From Isosphaeraceae bacterium (lineage in GTDB: Bacteria > Planctomycetota > Planctomycetia > Isosphaerales > Isosphaeraceae): a stretch of DNA of 64,000 nt. Where the stretch lies: NCBI GenBank assembly GCA_025356475.1, contig JANXSX010000039.1:1-64000 (forward strand), written 5' to 3'. Of this stretch, positions 38,542-47,858 are shown piece after piece. Position numbers and translations under genes: made by a program. How positions within the stretch are numbered: position 1 is the first letter of the stretch; the number at the start of each line of letters is the position of its first letter. The notes beneath the pieces are model-generated. The model was not told the origin of the DNA, searched no databases, and saw nothing but the letters and a program-made list of their open reading frames with translations.

Positions 38542-38751
38542 ATGCGTTTGAGGTTGAGGTCACTCCTGTGCGTTGGTCTTCTTGGTTTGATCGGCTGTTC
38601 CCAATCTGACAGTGGTCCAGTCGATGTCACCAAGATCAAGGCTCCCGACGCCGAGCAACAAGAAGCGATCAAGAAGTTCGACACCAAGATCAACGAAGAA
38701 GAGTTTGGAAGTCCGATGCCTGGAAGTAAGCCCGCAACGAAGAAGCGTTAA
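38542..38751 (+). CDS. Small lipoprotein following the DUF1559 gene
   Basis: A 69-residue protein with signal sequence and lipobox LIGC, so the mature protein is a lipid-anchored peptide of about 50 charged residues. GAGGG lies eight bases before the ATG at 38542; an alternative TTG two codons earlier is less likely. The tail is rich in Lys, Asp and Glu with no domain. It forms an operon with the DUF1559 gene and is followed by a hairpin. Confidence 0.82.
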   Translation: MRLRLRSLLCVGLLGLIGCSQSDSGPVDVTKIKAPDAEQQEAIKKFDTKINEEEFGSPMPGSKPATKKR

Positions 38752-38782
38752 AGCAACTTCGCAACTGAACGCAAGTTAATCG

Positions 38783-38820
38783 AGAAGCCCGGCAGCGGTG
38801 CAAACCCCTGTCGGGCTTCT
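38783..38820 (+). terminator. Hairpin after the small lipoprotein gene
   Basis: A 12-bp stem with one wobble (38783-38794 with 38809-38820) and a 14-nt loop, 31 bp after the stop. A short TC-rich tail follows. Confidence 0.65.
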
Positions 38821-39149
38821 ATTCGTTCTCGACGAGACGTCGAACAGAGCGTGTTTTGTCCTCAATGATAAAGTAACGGCAACCCAGGAGCAGCGAACTC
38901 GACGGTCAACGCAAGACTCTGCCAAGTTGATCTGTTACTGTAAAATAACGGCTGCGCTAAAACTGCCAAGCATTTTCGGGTCGAGTTATTGTTGTTAAAA
39001 TCTCGCGAAATCAAGGATGCAGCCTCTGGGAGAAATCGAATCGGCGATTTCGCATTTGTAAAATAACGTATTTTGCCTATAAATGATAACGTTTACAGAA
39101 AAAAGTATGATTTGTTTACTACGTTATTCACTTTCGAGCCAAGTCCCAG
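38821..39149. promoter_or_regulatory. AT-rich spacer with repeated ATAACG-type motifs
   Basis: This 330-bp stretch holds no convincing gene; a 66-codon open frame reaching into it from 38798 has no ribosome site and odd composition. It contains (T)AAA(A/G)TAACG at 38869-38878, 38941-38950 and 39059-39068, a related GATAACG at about 39084-39090, and a reversed copy (CGTTATT) at 39122-39128. Base composition is far more AT-rich than the genes around it. It may be a regulatory region for the pseudouridine synthase gene. Confidence 0.45.
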
Positions 39150-39830
39150 ATGTCGCTGCAAATTCTCTTCGAGGATCTCCATTGTTTGTGCGTTGCCAAG
39201 CCTTCCGGCTTACTTACCCAGGGGGTCGTTGGGGGTGAATTGACTCTTGAGGATGAGGTGCGTGGCCATCTTTCTCGGGGAGAACCAGGGAGGTCGGTGT
39301 ATCTCGCGACGGTTCATCGGCTGGATCGGCCTGTTTCGGGTGTTGTCTTGTGGGCGAAGACGCCGAAGGCCGCGCGCAGACTGGCCGATCAATTTGCGCA
39401 AAGGGTTGTGAAAAAGACCTACTGGTCGCTTGTTGAGAGCCACGTTCCAACCACATCCTGGGCCCGCTGGGACGATTGGCTTAGCCCGGTTGGAAGCGAT
39501 GGGGTTGCCAGGTGTGTCGGATCGGGGTTACCTGATACGAAGCAGGCAATTACCGAGGCGCAGGTCATTCGGACGTGTCGAGGGCTTCCTGAAAAGACGC
39601 TGCTTGTGATTCTCGCCCCCCAAACCGGGCGCACGCACCAACTTCGAGCCCAGGCGGCCAGCCACATTGGCCCCATTTTGGGCGATGTCGCCTATGGGTC
39701 AACGCTGGCGTGGGCTCATGGGGAGATCGCCCTCCACGCCCGTCAGCTCGAGGTGGAACACCCGATTCTGCGAACTCCGCTGGTGGTGATAGCCCCACTC
39801 CCAGAACGCTGGCCGGCCATCGATTTCTGA
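39150..39830 (+). CDS. RluA-family RNA pseudouridine synthase
   Basis: A 226-residue enzyme that isomerises uridine to pseudouridine in rRNA or tRNA. The catalytic motif is HRLDRPVSGVV, with the Asp that attacks uracil. The first strand ILFEDLHCLCVAKPSGLLT and the later QTGRTHQLRAQAASHIGPILGDVAYG are diagnostic for the RluA/RluC/RluD group. No S4 domain is present, which fits the short RluA or TruC-like forms. It converges on greA with only 22 bp between stops. The target uridine is unknown. Confidence 0.93.
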   Translation: MSLQILFEDLHCLCVAKPSGLLTQGVVGGELTLEDEVRGHLSRGEPGRSVYLATVHRLDRPVSGVVLWAKTPKAARRLADQFAQRVVKKTYWSLVESHVPTTSWARWDDWLSPVGSDGVARCVGSGLPDTKQAITEAQVIRTCRGLPEKTLLVILAPQTGRTHQLRAQAASHIGPILGDVAYGSTLAWAHGEIALHARQLEVEHPILRTPLVVIAPLPERWPAIDF

Positions 39831-39852
39831 TCTGGCCAGGGAGTTCGCGACC

Positions 39853-40332
39853 TCATTCCGCGCCGATCGCGATCACCTTGAGCTTGAGGGTTCCCTTGGG
39901 GATCGGCACCTCGACAATGTCGCCGATCCGCTTGCCAACGAGGCCCTGACCGATCGGGCTTGAGAGCAGAATCTTATTCTGGTCGTAGTCTTCTTCACCG
40001 GGTCCGACAAGGATAAAGTCTTCCTCGTCGTGCATATCGAGGTCGAGGACCTTGACCTTGGAACCGAACACAACACGGTCGGTCGGCAAGTTGGTTCGGT
40101 CGACGATCATGGCCCGGGCAAGCTTGTCTTGAAGCTCGTTGATTCGAGCTTGAAGCATCCCTTGCGCTTCCATCTGGGCATCGTATTCGGCGTTTTCAGA
40201 GAGATCCCCTTCGCCGCGGGCCTGAGCGATAGCCTCGGCGATGCGGGGCATGTCATCGTTCTTCATCTTGTCGAGTTGGGCTTTGAGTTTCTCATAGCCT
40301 TCTTTCGACATCGGGATCCGGTCGATGGTCAT
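39853..40332 (-). CDS. greA: Transcription elongation factor GreA
   Basis: GreA rescues backtracked RNA polymerase by stimulating transcript cleavage. The 159-residue length is standard. Residues 1-80 form the coiled coil with the tip acidic motif in GDLSENAEYDA, and the C-terminal FKBP-like domain contains SPIGQGLVGKRIGDIVEVPIPKGTL. The start is an ATG at 40332 followed by TIDRIPMSKEGYEKL. It stands alone, downstream of the hairpin that ends the efflux operon. Confidence 0.97.
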   Translation of the reverse strand: MTIDRIPMSKEGYEKLKAQLDKMKNDDMPRIAEAIAQARGEGDLSENAEYDAQMEAQGMLQARINELQDKLARAMIVDRTNLPTDRVVFGSKVKVLDLDMHDEEDFILVGPGEEDYDQNKILLSSPIGQGLVGKRIGDIVEVPIPKGTLKLKVIAIGAE

Positions 40333-40469
40333 CCCTTGATGCTCCCCAGTTCAGTCGGAGTGCGCCGGAGCACGATCGAGCGACAGGTCGCGAGCCTGAG
40401 TTTTCAGGGCGACGAGTCGGGTCGGTCGGTGTGTGGCGTTCCAGTTTGCACAAGCGTTCTAGGAAGCGA

Positions 40470-40511
40470 GCACCGCGATGTCGGGTGGAAACTCACCCGA
40501 CATCGCGGTGC
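40470..40511 (-). terminator. Very strong hairpin at the end of the efflux operon
   Basis: A perfect 17-bp inverted repeat (40470-40486 with 40495-40511) with an 8-nt loop that can pair further. It lies 60 bp after the permease stop and 138 bp before greA, on the minus strand. There is no T-run. Confidence 0.7.
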
Positions 40512-40572
40512 AACGTCAATAAGTAGCCTAGTCGCCAAATCGCATCAATGCAAGGCCAACCAGACTCCAGCA

Positions 40573-41850
40573 TTACTCATGCCGAAGTGCATCGATCGGG
40601 TCCATCTTGGCGGCTCGCATTGCAGGATAGATTCCGGCCGCAATTCCAATCAGGACTGAGATAAAGAATGCCATCGCAACTGAGGCTCCGGTCACGATTG
40701 CCTTCTGCTCAGGCAGAGCAAGGACGATCAGGAACGGCACGGCGAAGCCCACGAACACGCCTAGGATTCCACCGACGCCTGAGAGCACGACCGTCTCGAT
40801 CAAGAATTGTTGAATGATGTCTTTTCGCTTCGCGCCGAGTGCGCGTCGGATGCCGATTTCGCGGGTCCGCTCAGTCACGGTGGCGAGCATGATATTCATG
40901 ATCCCGATCCCACCGACGATCAGTGAGATCGCCGCGATCGTGCCAAGGATGATCGCGAACTGACGGGCGGTCCGCTGAGCTTCGAGCAAGAGTTCGTAAG
41001 GAACCGTCATCTCAACATCTTTGCGCGGGTGGTTGGGTCTGACGGCTGCTTCAATGATCGGGGCCGTGGGCCGAACCATATCTGTGCTAGCGACTTGAAA
41101 GGTGATCTGGCTCAGTTGGGTCTCCTCGACCGACTGTGAACCGGATCGGGAGTCGATGGTCCGCTCACCAAAGCGAAGCTTGCATGTGTTCAGCGGTATG
41201 TAAACATCTTTGTTGAAGTCCTGTGCAGCAAGACTACCGCCGATCCCGGCGGAGCTGGCCCGTTCTTTGGTTACGCCGATGACTGTGTAATAATCCGCGC
41301 CTAGCTTGACGGATTTGCCAACAGGATCTTCGAACGGAAAGAGGGTCCTGGCCGTTTCGTGGGCGAGCACTGCGTAGTTTTGGTACTTCTCGTTATCGCT
41401 CTGCGAGAGGAATCGACCGCGGGCGATTTCCAGCCGGTTGAAGTCGTCGTACTCTGCGGTAGTACCCACAACGCGACCATCAAGGAAGCGGTTCAAGTAG
41501 CGAATCTGTTTGCGGATCTCGCGGATTGGGAGTGCTTTCTTGATGGTTGGTACGGTCGCCATGATCTTGTCGAAGTCATCGTACTTGAGCCCGAAGTTGA
41601 GCACGCGAGCGGGTCGACCGCCGGTGGCCTGGGCTTCGTCGCTCGGCTTGACGGATCGGTAGATGATGTTCGTCGCACCAAGGGCGGCGATACGCTCCTG
41701 GGCGTCGCGGCTCGAGCCTTCAGCGACTGCGAGCATCGAGATGACCGACGCCACCCCGAAGATGATCCCCAACACCGTCAAACCCGAGCGGAGCTTGTGG
41801 AGCAGCAAGCTCTTCATGCCCATTTTCAAGCTACGCCAGATGCGTCCCAT
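40573..41850 (-). CDS. MacB-type ABC transporter permease
   Basis: A 425-residue permease with four membrane helices. Residues 1-45 hold the first helix with LRSGLTVLGIIFGVASVI, followed by a large periplasmic domain (about 60-290, MacB_PCD). The C-terminal FtsX-like block has three helices and contains TERTREIGIRRALGAKRKDI. Together with the ATPase, adaptor and TolC-like protein upstream it forms a MacAB-TolC type pump that exports macrolides, peptides or lipids. It starts 210 bp after the ATPase gene ends, with a hairpin between. Confidence 0.94.
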   Translation of the reverse strand: MGRIWRSLKMGMKSLLLHKLRSGLTVLGIIFGVASVISMLAVAEGSSRDAQERIAALGATNIIYRSVKPSDEAQATGGRPARVLNFGLKYDDFDKIMATVPTIKKALPIREIRKQIRYLNRFLDGRVVGTTAEYDDFNRLEIARGRFLSQSDNEKYQNYAVLAHETARTLFPFEDPVGKSVKLGADYYTVIGVTKERASSAGIGGSLAAQDFNKDVYIPLNTCKLRFGERTIDSRSGSQSVEETQLSQITFQVASTDMVRPTAPIIEAAVRPNHPRKDVEMTVPYELLLEAQRTARQFAIILGTIAAISLIVGGIGIMNIMLATVTERTREIGIRRALGAKRKDIIQQFLIETVVLSGVGGILGVFVGFAVPFLIVLALPEQKAIVTGASVAMAFFISVLIGIAAGIYPAMRAAKMDPIDALRHE

Positions 41851-42012
41851 GGCAGCGAATCTCCAAAATCAGATATTCCGTAAGATGACAAGGCTGAGAG
41901 ATGCACCGGTTGGATTCTCGGGATGCCCTGCCCTGATCCGCCCGTTGCGAGGGCGAATCGGGTCAGGCAAACGACTCTGGAACAAGCTTCCGTTCGCTCT
42001 CTAGAAGATCCG

Positions 42013-42050
42013 CTGTCCTGGGGAAGGGCGATATCCCTTTTCCAAGACAG
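42013..42050 (-). other. Hairpin between ATPase and permease genes
   Basis: Arms 42013-42028 and 42035-42050 pair over 16 positions with three mismatches or wobbles. It lies between two genes of the same operon and could set relative expression by attenuation or RNA processing. Confidence 0.4.
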
Positions 42051-42060
42051 GACGCCTGCC

Positions 42061-42861
42061 TCAACCGACGGTCGCCAGGTTTCCTTCACTTTGCGCCACG
42101 AGCATTCGTTGGCTGGGTCCATCACTGATGATCTGGCCGTCTCGCATTCGGATGATCCGCTTTGAGTGCTCGGCGATATCATCTTCATGGGTAACCATGA
42201 TGATGGTTTTGCCCGCGTCGTTGAGCCGACCGAGCATCATCATAATTTCATGACTTGTCGTGGTGTCAAGGTTGCCGGTCGCTTCGTCGGCGAGGATGAT
42301 ATACGGGTCATTGATCAGCGATCGAGCGATGGCGACCCGTTGTTGCTGACCTCCAGAGAGTTGGTTGGGCCGGTGGTCGAGTCGATCACCAAGGCCAACC
42401 ATTCCCGCAAGCTTGGCGGTCCGCTCTTGCTGTTCAGCCGAGATATCACCGCGCCCCTGATAGGTCAGGGGAATTTGAATGTTCTCGGTGACCGTATACT
42501 GCTGGACGAGGTTATAGGACTGGAAGATGAAGCCAATGTATCGGCTTCGCACGTCGGAGAGTTCGTCGTCGGAGAGCCGAGCGACATCGCGCCCTCCGAG
42601 GAAGTAGGAGCCGCTCGACGGTCGATCGAGGCATCCGAGCAGGTTGAGCATGGTGCTCTTACCCGATCCCGAGGCCCCCATAATCGCGACGTACTCGCCC
42701 GGGTAGAAATCGACCGACACTCCTTTCAGCGCGTGAACGATTACGCGCTGATCGGGGCCCTTCCGGCGGCTGAAGAGGCCGCCGGAGGATCCATGTCCCA
42801 TGACATACGTTTTACGAATGTCAACGATTTTGACGATTGGCTGTGAAGGGTGAACGATCAT
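42061..42861 (-). CDS. MacB/LolD-type ABC transporter ATP-binding protein
   Basis: A 266-residue ATPase. Walker A is GASGSGKST (62-70), the signature LSGGQQQ (168-174), and Walker B IILADEAT with catalytic Glu (about 187-194). The subtype with a long N-terminal strand and LSDDELSDVRSRYIGFIFQSYNL is that of MacB/LolD exporters. It starts with ATGA, overlapping the adaptor stop by four bases, so the two are translationally coupled. In the classic MacB, ATPase and permease are fused; here they are separate genes. Confidence 0.96.
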   Translation of the reverse strand: MIVHPSQPIVKIVDIRKTYVMGHGSSGGLFSRRKGPDQRVIVHALKGVSVDFYPGEYVAIMGASGSGKSTMLNLLGCLDRPSSGSYFLGGRDVARLSDDELSDVRSRYIGFIFQSYNLVQQYTVTENIQIPLTYQGRGDISAEQQERTAKLAGMVGLGDRLDHRPNQLSGGQQQRVAIARSLINDPYIILADEATGNLDTTTSHEIMMMLGRLNDAGKTIIMVTHEDDIAEHSKRIIRMRDGQIISDGPSQRMLVAQSEGNLATVG

Positions 42862-44786
42862 GGATTCGGCCCTCCGGGTCCACCGCCGCCCGGTCGCCCA
42901 CCACCTGGAGGTCCTCCGCCGCCACCAGGACCGCCGCCGGCACCCATTTGGGCTCGCATCTGTGCCATTTGCTCGATCTCGGCGTCGGTTAGGCCAGCCT
43001 TCTTGAGGAGTCCCTTCCGTTCCTCGTCTGAGCCGGTGCGGAGTTGGGCGCGTTCGTCCTCGCTGAGACTGCCGAGTTTTTGGAACATGGCGGGGTTTAG
43101 CCCACCACCAGCGCCACCGGCCCGCTTGCCCTTGGCTTTGGGCTTACCTTCGGCATCTGTCGCGCCCTTGGTGTCTGCACCTTTGGCGGCGTCCTCAGCC
43201 TTACCCTTAGCCTTGGGTTTGGCTTCGGCACCCTCACCCTCTTTCTTGGGGGTGTCGCCGCCGAAGTCTTTCTTAGTGGCTTCTTTGGAGGACTTGAGGG
43301 CTTGGCGTTCCGACTCGTTCAGCAGAGTCTCGGGAGCAAGGGCGACCATCTCGCCGACCTTGACCCCCTTCTTGAGTTCGATCAGTTTATCGTTGGTCGT
43401 GCCCAGTTCGACTTCATGTCGGTCATAGGTGCCGTCGGCCATCTTGACGAAGACATAATCTTTCCCCTTGTCGGGCAAGATCGCTTGGACGGGAACGGCC
43501 ATGACGTTCTCGAGTTCGGTCACGAGGATCTCGACCTGGGCGGTCATGCCTGGCCGCAGCGACGTTGAGCCATTATCAATTGAGATAAAGGTGCTATAGA
43601 CCTTGATATCGGAGGAGAAGAAGCTGTTAGGGTCGGGAAGAGGGGCAACGCTGTCGACCTTGCCCGTCATGACTTCACCAGGGAACGCATCGACCCGAAT
43701 CAAGGCCCGCTGGCCAGGGACGACTCGGTCGACCATCGACTCATGAACCTTGGTATTCACCCGCATGTGACTGATATCGGGGAGGCTGAAGATTTTCTGT
43801 CGCTCGCGAACCGAGGCCCCTTCTTCAATCTGTACCGAGTTGCCGCCACCGAACCGGTTGGGGTCGTTCGCATAGACGATCAGTCCATCACCCGGAGCGA
43901 ACATCTTGCATTGGTCGATCTGGCGGATGTATTTGTCGAGCTTCTGCGTCTCGAGCTTCCAGGTCGATTCTTTGGACTTCTCGTCGGAGATCGCCTTCTC
44001 AACGTCAGCTTCGAGTTCCTTGATCGTCTTACCTTTGGTGTAGGTCTCAAGGACGTGGAGTTTGGTCTGGGACTGTTCAAGGTTGAACTTGCACTGCTGG
44101 AGTGTGAACCGGTCGGAAATCTTCTGGGTCTCGGGGATATACTTCTTGGCGGCCATTTCGACCGAGTAATCGTAGCGCTGTTCGGCGCGGGTGAGGTTGG
44201 CCTTGGCCAGCTCGATTTCCGACTTGATGTTTTCGTACTCTTGCTTATAGGTACCTTCTCGATATTCGATCACGGCGACCTGCGTGACTTCGCGGGTCAG
44301 CTTGGCTTGTTTGAAGAGGGCTTCTGCGCTTTGGGTGGTGATTTCCTGGGTGGTCCGATTGTCGCGAAGCGTGGCGCTATCAAGTTCGCAGACCAGATCA
44401 CCTTTGCCGACTTTCGAGCCTTCGGGCTTGATAGAGATGATCGTGGTCTGTCCTTCGACCTGGCTATAAACGTCTTCGTTCTTCGAGCTTTCGAGGCCAC
44501 CGCGCTCGACCACGGTGACGGGCAGTTTGCCCGACTTGACCTCGTACGTAATGACATCCGAGGTCGTGGATGCGAACAGCCGGCTGGTGAGTGGCTTGCG
44601 AGCGTCGGGGCTGACGACCAGCACCACGACGCCTGCAGCAATGGCCATGAAGGTTAGCAGGAGGAACGCTCTAGCGGGCGATCCCCGGCGGTGTGACGAT
44701 GGGCTCGACCGGTCCGGCAGGTCGAACGCCGGTGTCTGGGGAGCTTGCTCCCCCGGTGCCGGCTGATTTTGCAGGGAAAAGTTCAT
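42858..44786 (-). CDS. HlyD/MacA-like efflux adaptor with a charged, glycine-rich tail
   Basis: A 642-residue periplasmic adaptor from the ATG at 44786, which has GGGAGG six bases upstream. Residues about 38-60 are a membrane anchor. The lipoyl/barrel region has VEGQTTIISIKPEGSKV followed by a long coiled-coil hairpin (about 150-300) and beta-barrel strands. The last 140 residues are a lysine/alanine/glutamate-rich linker, a short helical segment (LSEDERAQLR, LTDAEIEQM) and a Gly/Pro-rich tail, not part of normal adaptors. The start lies inside the 3' end of the TolC-like gene. Confidence 0.93.
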   Translation of the reverse strand: MNFSLQNQPAPGEQAPQTPAFDLPDRSSPSSHRRGSPARAFLLLTFMAIAAGVVVLVVSPDARKPLTSRLFASTTSDVITYEVKSGKLPVTVVERGGLESSKNEDVYSQVEGQTTIISIKPEGSKVGKGDLVCELDSATLRDNRTTQEITTQSAEALFKQAKLTREVTQVAVIEYREGTYKQEYENIKSEIELAKANLTRAEQRYDYSVEMAAKKYIPETQKISDRFTLQQCKFNLEQSQTKLHVLETYTKGKTIKELEADVEKAISDEKSKESTWKLETQKLDKYIRQIDQCKMFAPGDGLIVYANDPNRFGGGNSVQIEEGASVRERQKIFSLPDISHMRVNTKVHESMVDRVVPGQRALIRVDAFPGEVMTGKVDSVAPLPDPNSFFSSDIKVYSTFISIDNGSTSLRPGMTAQVEILVTELENVMAVPVQAILPDKGKDYVFVKMADGTYDRHEVELGTTNDKLIELKKGVKVGEMVALAPETLLNESERQALKSSKEATKKDFGGDTPKKEGEGAEAKPKAKGKAEDAAKGADTKGATDAEGKPKAKGKRAGGAGGGLNPAMFQKLGSLSEDERAQLRTGSDEERKGLLKKAGLTDAEIEQMAQMRAQMGAGGGPGGGGGPPGGGRPGGGGPGGPNP

Positions 44787-47472
44787 AGAAGGCCTCCCAT
44801 TCGTCGTAAGGCAGGATGCCGAGGTCGCGGTAAAGCGTGATGCGTTGAATTTGGAACTGCAACCACAGATTCGTGAGATTGACTTCGGTTGCGACCACGC
44901 CGCCCTGAGAGCCGCGGACGTTTTGTACCTGAATCGCAGCCTGGTTGGCTTGGCCCTGACCGCCGGCACCGCCACCTGCTCCCGGAGGTGCAGAGACCTG
45001 CAAGAGCGACTGGTCACGCTGACGAATGTTCAGCACGAGGTTACGCTGTTGGGTCTTGTAGTTCCGGTACTGGGTCTGCATGCTCCGGACTTCCTGGCGA
45101 ACCTGATACTTAATGTTGTCTTCGGTGTTTTGCAGGGCACGTCGCTGACGCTGGTAGTTGATCAGAGCGGTCTTGAATGCGTTCCGCTCCGCAACTCTGA
45201 CCAAGGGAAGCTCGGCGTTGATCACCGCGTTGAACTGTTTGGCCTGATCGACGAATCCAAATGGGTTACTCGTGGTGGGTGGGGTCACCATCTGGTTCGT
45301 GACCGTCACATTGAAGAATCCCTTCAAGGCGTTGGCCGTGACCCGAATCTGCCTCCAGGAGTCGTAGAGTTGGGCACGAGCGTTCATTAGATCCAGGCGA
45401 TTTTCCATCGCCAGGCGTTCGGCTGCCAGTAACAACTCCTCTAGCTTACTCGAATCCTCCTCCCCTGCGCTAACGATGCCCAGAACGGACCGTCCGTCGA
45501 TCACCAGATCTTCAAGCTCGGGCAGACCCTTTTCAATGATCTCGGGGAGTTCCTCAAGCTTACGATCGATGCGCTTCGACCATCGCTCAATCTCATCATA
45601 GACCTTTGAGAAGGCATCGAATGGTCCACGGGCGAGGACGATCGGCACATCGGGCGGCAGGCCAAGCTGCTGCTTATATTGGTCGAGTGTGTTGCGGTAG
45701 ATCAACAAGTCGCTCGCCAGCGTAATTCGAGCCGACTGAACGCTATTGTCGAATTGGTCGACCTGGAGCTGAGTGAGCCCCGAGGAATCACCCTTCGATA
45801 GTTCGCTATAGACCCGCAAGTAGATTTCAAAGGTCCGAAGGTTGCGGATATCGATCTCGACATCCTGCAAGTTCTGGGCAACTGTCAGGTAGCCGATCGA
45901 GGGATCAACTACGCCTGGAGCCGTAACTGGCGTCCCGACCAAGATGTTCGCGATAAACTCCTGGCGGAACCGAGCGAAGGTGCGGACCGTGTACAGTAGG
46001 GTACGTTCCGCCTGGGTCAGGAGCTCGAGCGTGACAGCGCGACCGCCGCCTCGCAGAAACGGCTGGACGAAGGTGAGCGGGAGGAAGCCCTGCACGGTCG
46101 GTTGACTGGGCGTACTGCTATTCAAGTTGAAGACGGTCTGTGCCGCGAAGGCACCAAGGATTTGACCACCGGTTCCTAATACCTTGCCGACACCGGCCAC
46201 CTGCCCCAAGGTCAACTGTGAGACTTGATTGCCGGTCTCGCGAGTACGGTAGAGGAAGCTATTCGCGGGGTTGACCGGCAGGCCGATGTTGTTGGCGGGC
46301 GTAGTCCTGGGGCTAATACCCGCGACAAACTGCGGCTGGAAGGCGAACCTTTGGAGCGTGACGGCGAGAGCGTTGATGTAGATTGTTTCGAGCTGGAACT
46401 GATATGCACGGCTGTTAATAAGCCCGAGAGCGAACGACTGTTCGAGGGTGATCCGGTATGGGCGTGAGTTAGGCGGGAGGCCGGCAGCCTCAGCCTCGTT
46501 GTACACCAGGTCATCCGGGATCAGCATCGCGATCAATTCATTGGCCTCTTCGGCAAGTCGTGCGAGGTCACTCTGATTTCTGAGATCCCCCATGGGCTGA
46601 CCGAGGTCGAACTCAGGCGACCGTGTCCGACCGACGGGCGGTCGGGAGAGATCCTCATTGATCGGGTTAGGATCAAGGGGGACTCGGGGGCTCCTCAGTC
46701 CATCGGGGGGGTTAATTTGGAGATTCGTCCCATCAGGGGATGCCGGCGGTACTTGGGGAGGGTTTGGCGGTGGAATCGACGGCGTGACAGGTCCCTGGGT
46801 CCGCACCACTTGCCGGTCAATGTTTGAAGGCTTCGCAGCCGTCTTGACGCGGGTACCTGGGGCGGGTGGGGGAATCTTGGTTTCCTGGTGGGCGGCACGT
46901 GTCAGCCGAGTGTCACGTGCTTCACCGACCCCAAAGACCTTCGCAACCACTGGCACGACTGCACTATTGGAAGGAGGCGACAATGTCTGGGGACCCGTCC
47001 CTGAATTCCCGTCTGGCGTGAAGGGCGAGGGCGCACTCGCAGGAGGAGGCACCGGCGCGTTTGCAGGCTGGCGGGGAGTCTCGGGAGTCTGGCTCTTCCA
47101 GAACTCCAGCATATCCAGGTAACCGGTCCCTTCAACAGGGGTCACTAGCCGGTGCTCGGGCCACTGAGGAACTGGGGAAAGTGCCTGGGCCGCATAGTCG
47201 TCGGGCGGGGCGGGCGGGCGATCCTTGTCATAGGGGTCGACATGTCGCGAGAGCGACGGCGGCTCCGTCGAGAACATATCGAGGCGATTGCGCGGGTCGC
47301 GACTCTTCTCGAAAACCGCTTCCGACACGTCCTGGTCGGCCCATTCCCGAAAGAACTCACGACCGCAACCAGTCATCGCAACGAGAAGAAGCACCACAGC
47401 TTGCGCTGTAACGCGAGGGGTCGGACGAAATCGCCCGCTCAGAGGCGTCAAGGCGGGTGGGGTACCGGACAT
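44671..47472 (-). CDS. TolC-like outer membrane lipoprotein, very long
   Basis: A 933-residue protein, about twice the length of usual TolC family members. A signal peptide ends at the lipobox MTGC (C36), so it is lipid-anchored. Residues about 70-290 are a Pro-rich, disordered region. The outer-membrane-factor repeats follow, with long helices from about 330 to 850. The end contains YDEWEAFYELFP, seen in related planctomycete proteins. It is the first gene of the efflux operon, and its last 116 bases also encode the adaptor's N-terminus in another frame. Confidence 0.88.
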   Translation of the reverse strand: MSGTPPALTPLSGRFRPTPRVTAQAVVLLLVAMTGCGREFFREWADQDVSEAVFEKSRDPRNRLDMFSTEPPSLSRHVDPYDKDRPPAPPDDYAAQALSPVPQWPEHRLVTPVEGTGYLDMLEFWKSQTPETPRQPANAPVPPPASAPSPFTPDGNSGTGPQTLSPPSNSAVVPVVAKVFGVGEARDTRLTRAAHQETKIPPPAPGTRVKTAAKPSNIDRQVVRTQGPVTPSIPPPNPPQVPPASPDGTNLQINPPDGLRSPRVPLDPNPINEDLSRPPVGRTRSPEFDLGQPMGDLRNQSDLARLAEEANELIAMLIPDDLVYNEAEAAGLPPNSRPYRITLEQSFALGLINSRAYQFQLETIYINALAVTLQRFAFQPQFVAGISPRTTPANNIGLPVNPANSFLYRTRETGNQVSQLTLGQVAGVGKVLGTGGQILGAFAAQTVFNLNSSTPSQPTVQGFLPLTFVQPFLRGGGRAVTLELLTQAERTLLYTVRTFARFRQEFIANILVGTPVTAPGVVDPSIGYLTVAQNLQDVEIDIRNLRTFEIYLRVYSELSKGDSSGLTQLQVDQFDNSVQSARITLASDLLIYRNTLDQYKQQLGLPPDVPIVLARGPFDAFSKVYDEIERWSKRIDRKLEELPEIIEKGLPELEDLVIDGRSVLGIVSAGEEDSSKLEELLLAAERLAMENRLDLMNARAQLYDSWRQIRVTANALKGFFNVTVTNQMVTPPTTSNPFGFVDQAKQFNAVINAELPLVRVAERNAFKTALINYQRQRRALQNTEDNIKYQVRQEVRSMQTQYRNYKTQQRNLVLNIRQRDQSLLQVSAPPGAGGGAGGQGQANQAAIQVQNVRGSQGGVVATEVNLTNLWLQFQIQRITLYRDLGILPYDEWEAFYELFPAKSAGTGGASSPDTGVRPAGPVEPIVTPPGIAR

Positions 47473-47858
47473 GCGAAAGACCTCCGTGACGGATGGGAGC
47501 CGGCCTAGGATCAGCCCGCGCGACGGTTCGGCGCGATCGGCGGGCCGTCATCGCCGGGCTCGGCGACCATGGCATGGTTTTGGTATCGGTCGCAAGGGAT
47601 TTGCGGGTTGAACCGAAGAGTCGGAATTCAGCGAAGACCGTTTTGGCAGGATTTCCCCTTTCGATGGAGTCAAGCCCATCTTTAGGTCGAAAAGCATAGC
47701 GACGAAGACTTCCCTCGGCGGCGGCGGGGACGCGCCGGGCACGACCGGCTCCAAACGGAGCGAGCCGGGCCCGTTCCGAGGGACGATCGAGTGGGCGAGG
47801 CAAAGCTCGTCACTTGGTCGCGACACGACTTGGGTGGCTTGTGAGGAGGGAGTCTCCG
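47473..47858. other. Divergent spacer between TolC-like and FG-GAP genes
   Basis: No gene is supported here; overlapping open frames on both strands look like GC-rich shadows. A 7-bp inverted repeat (47745-47751 with 47762-47768) is present. The spacer should hold promoters for the efflux operon and for the FG-GAP gene, but no clear -35/-10 pair was found. Confidence 0.5.

Noticed and set aside
38798-38998. 66-codon open frame in the AT-rich spacer
   Set aside because: It starts inside the loop of the hairpin, lacks a ribosome site and has no recognisable features.
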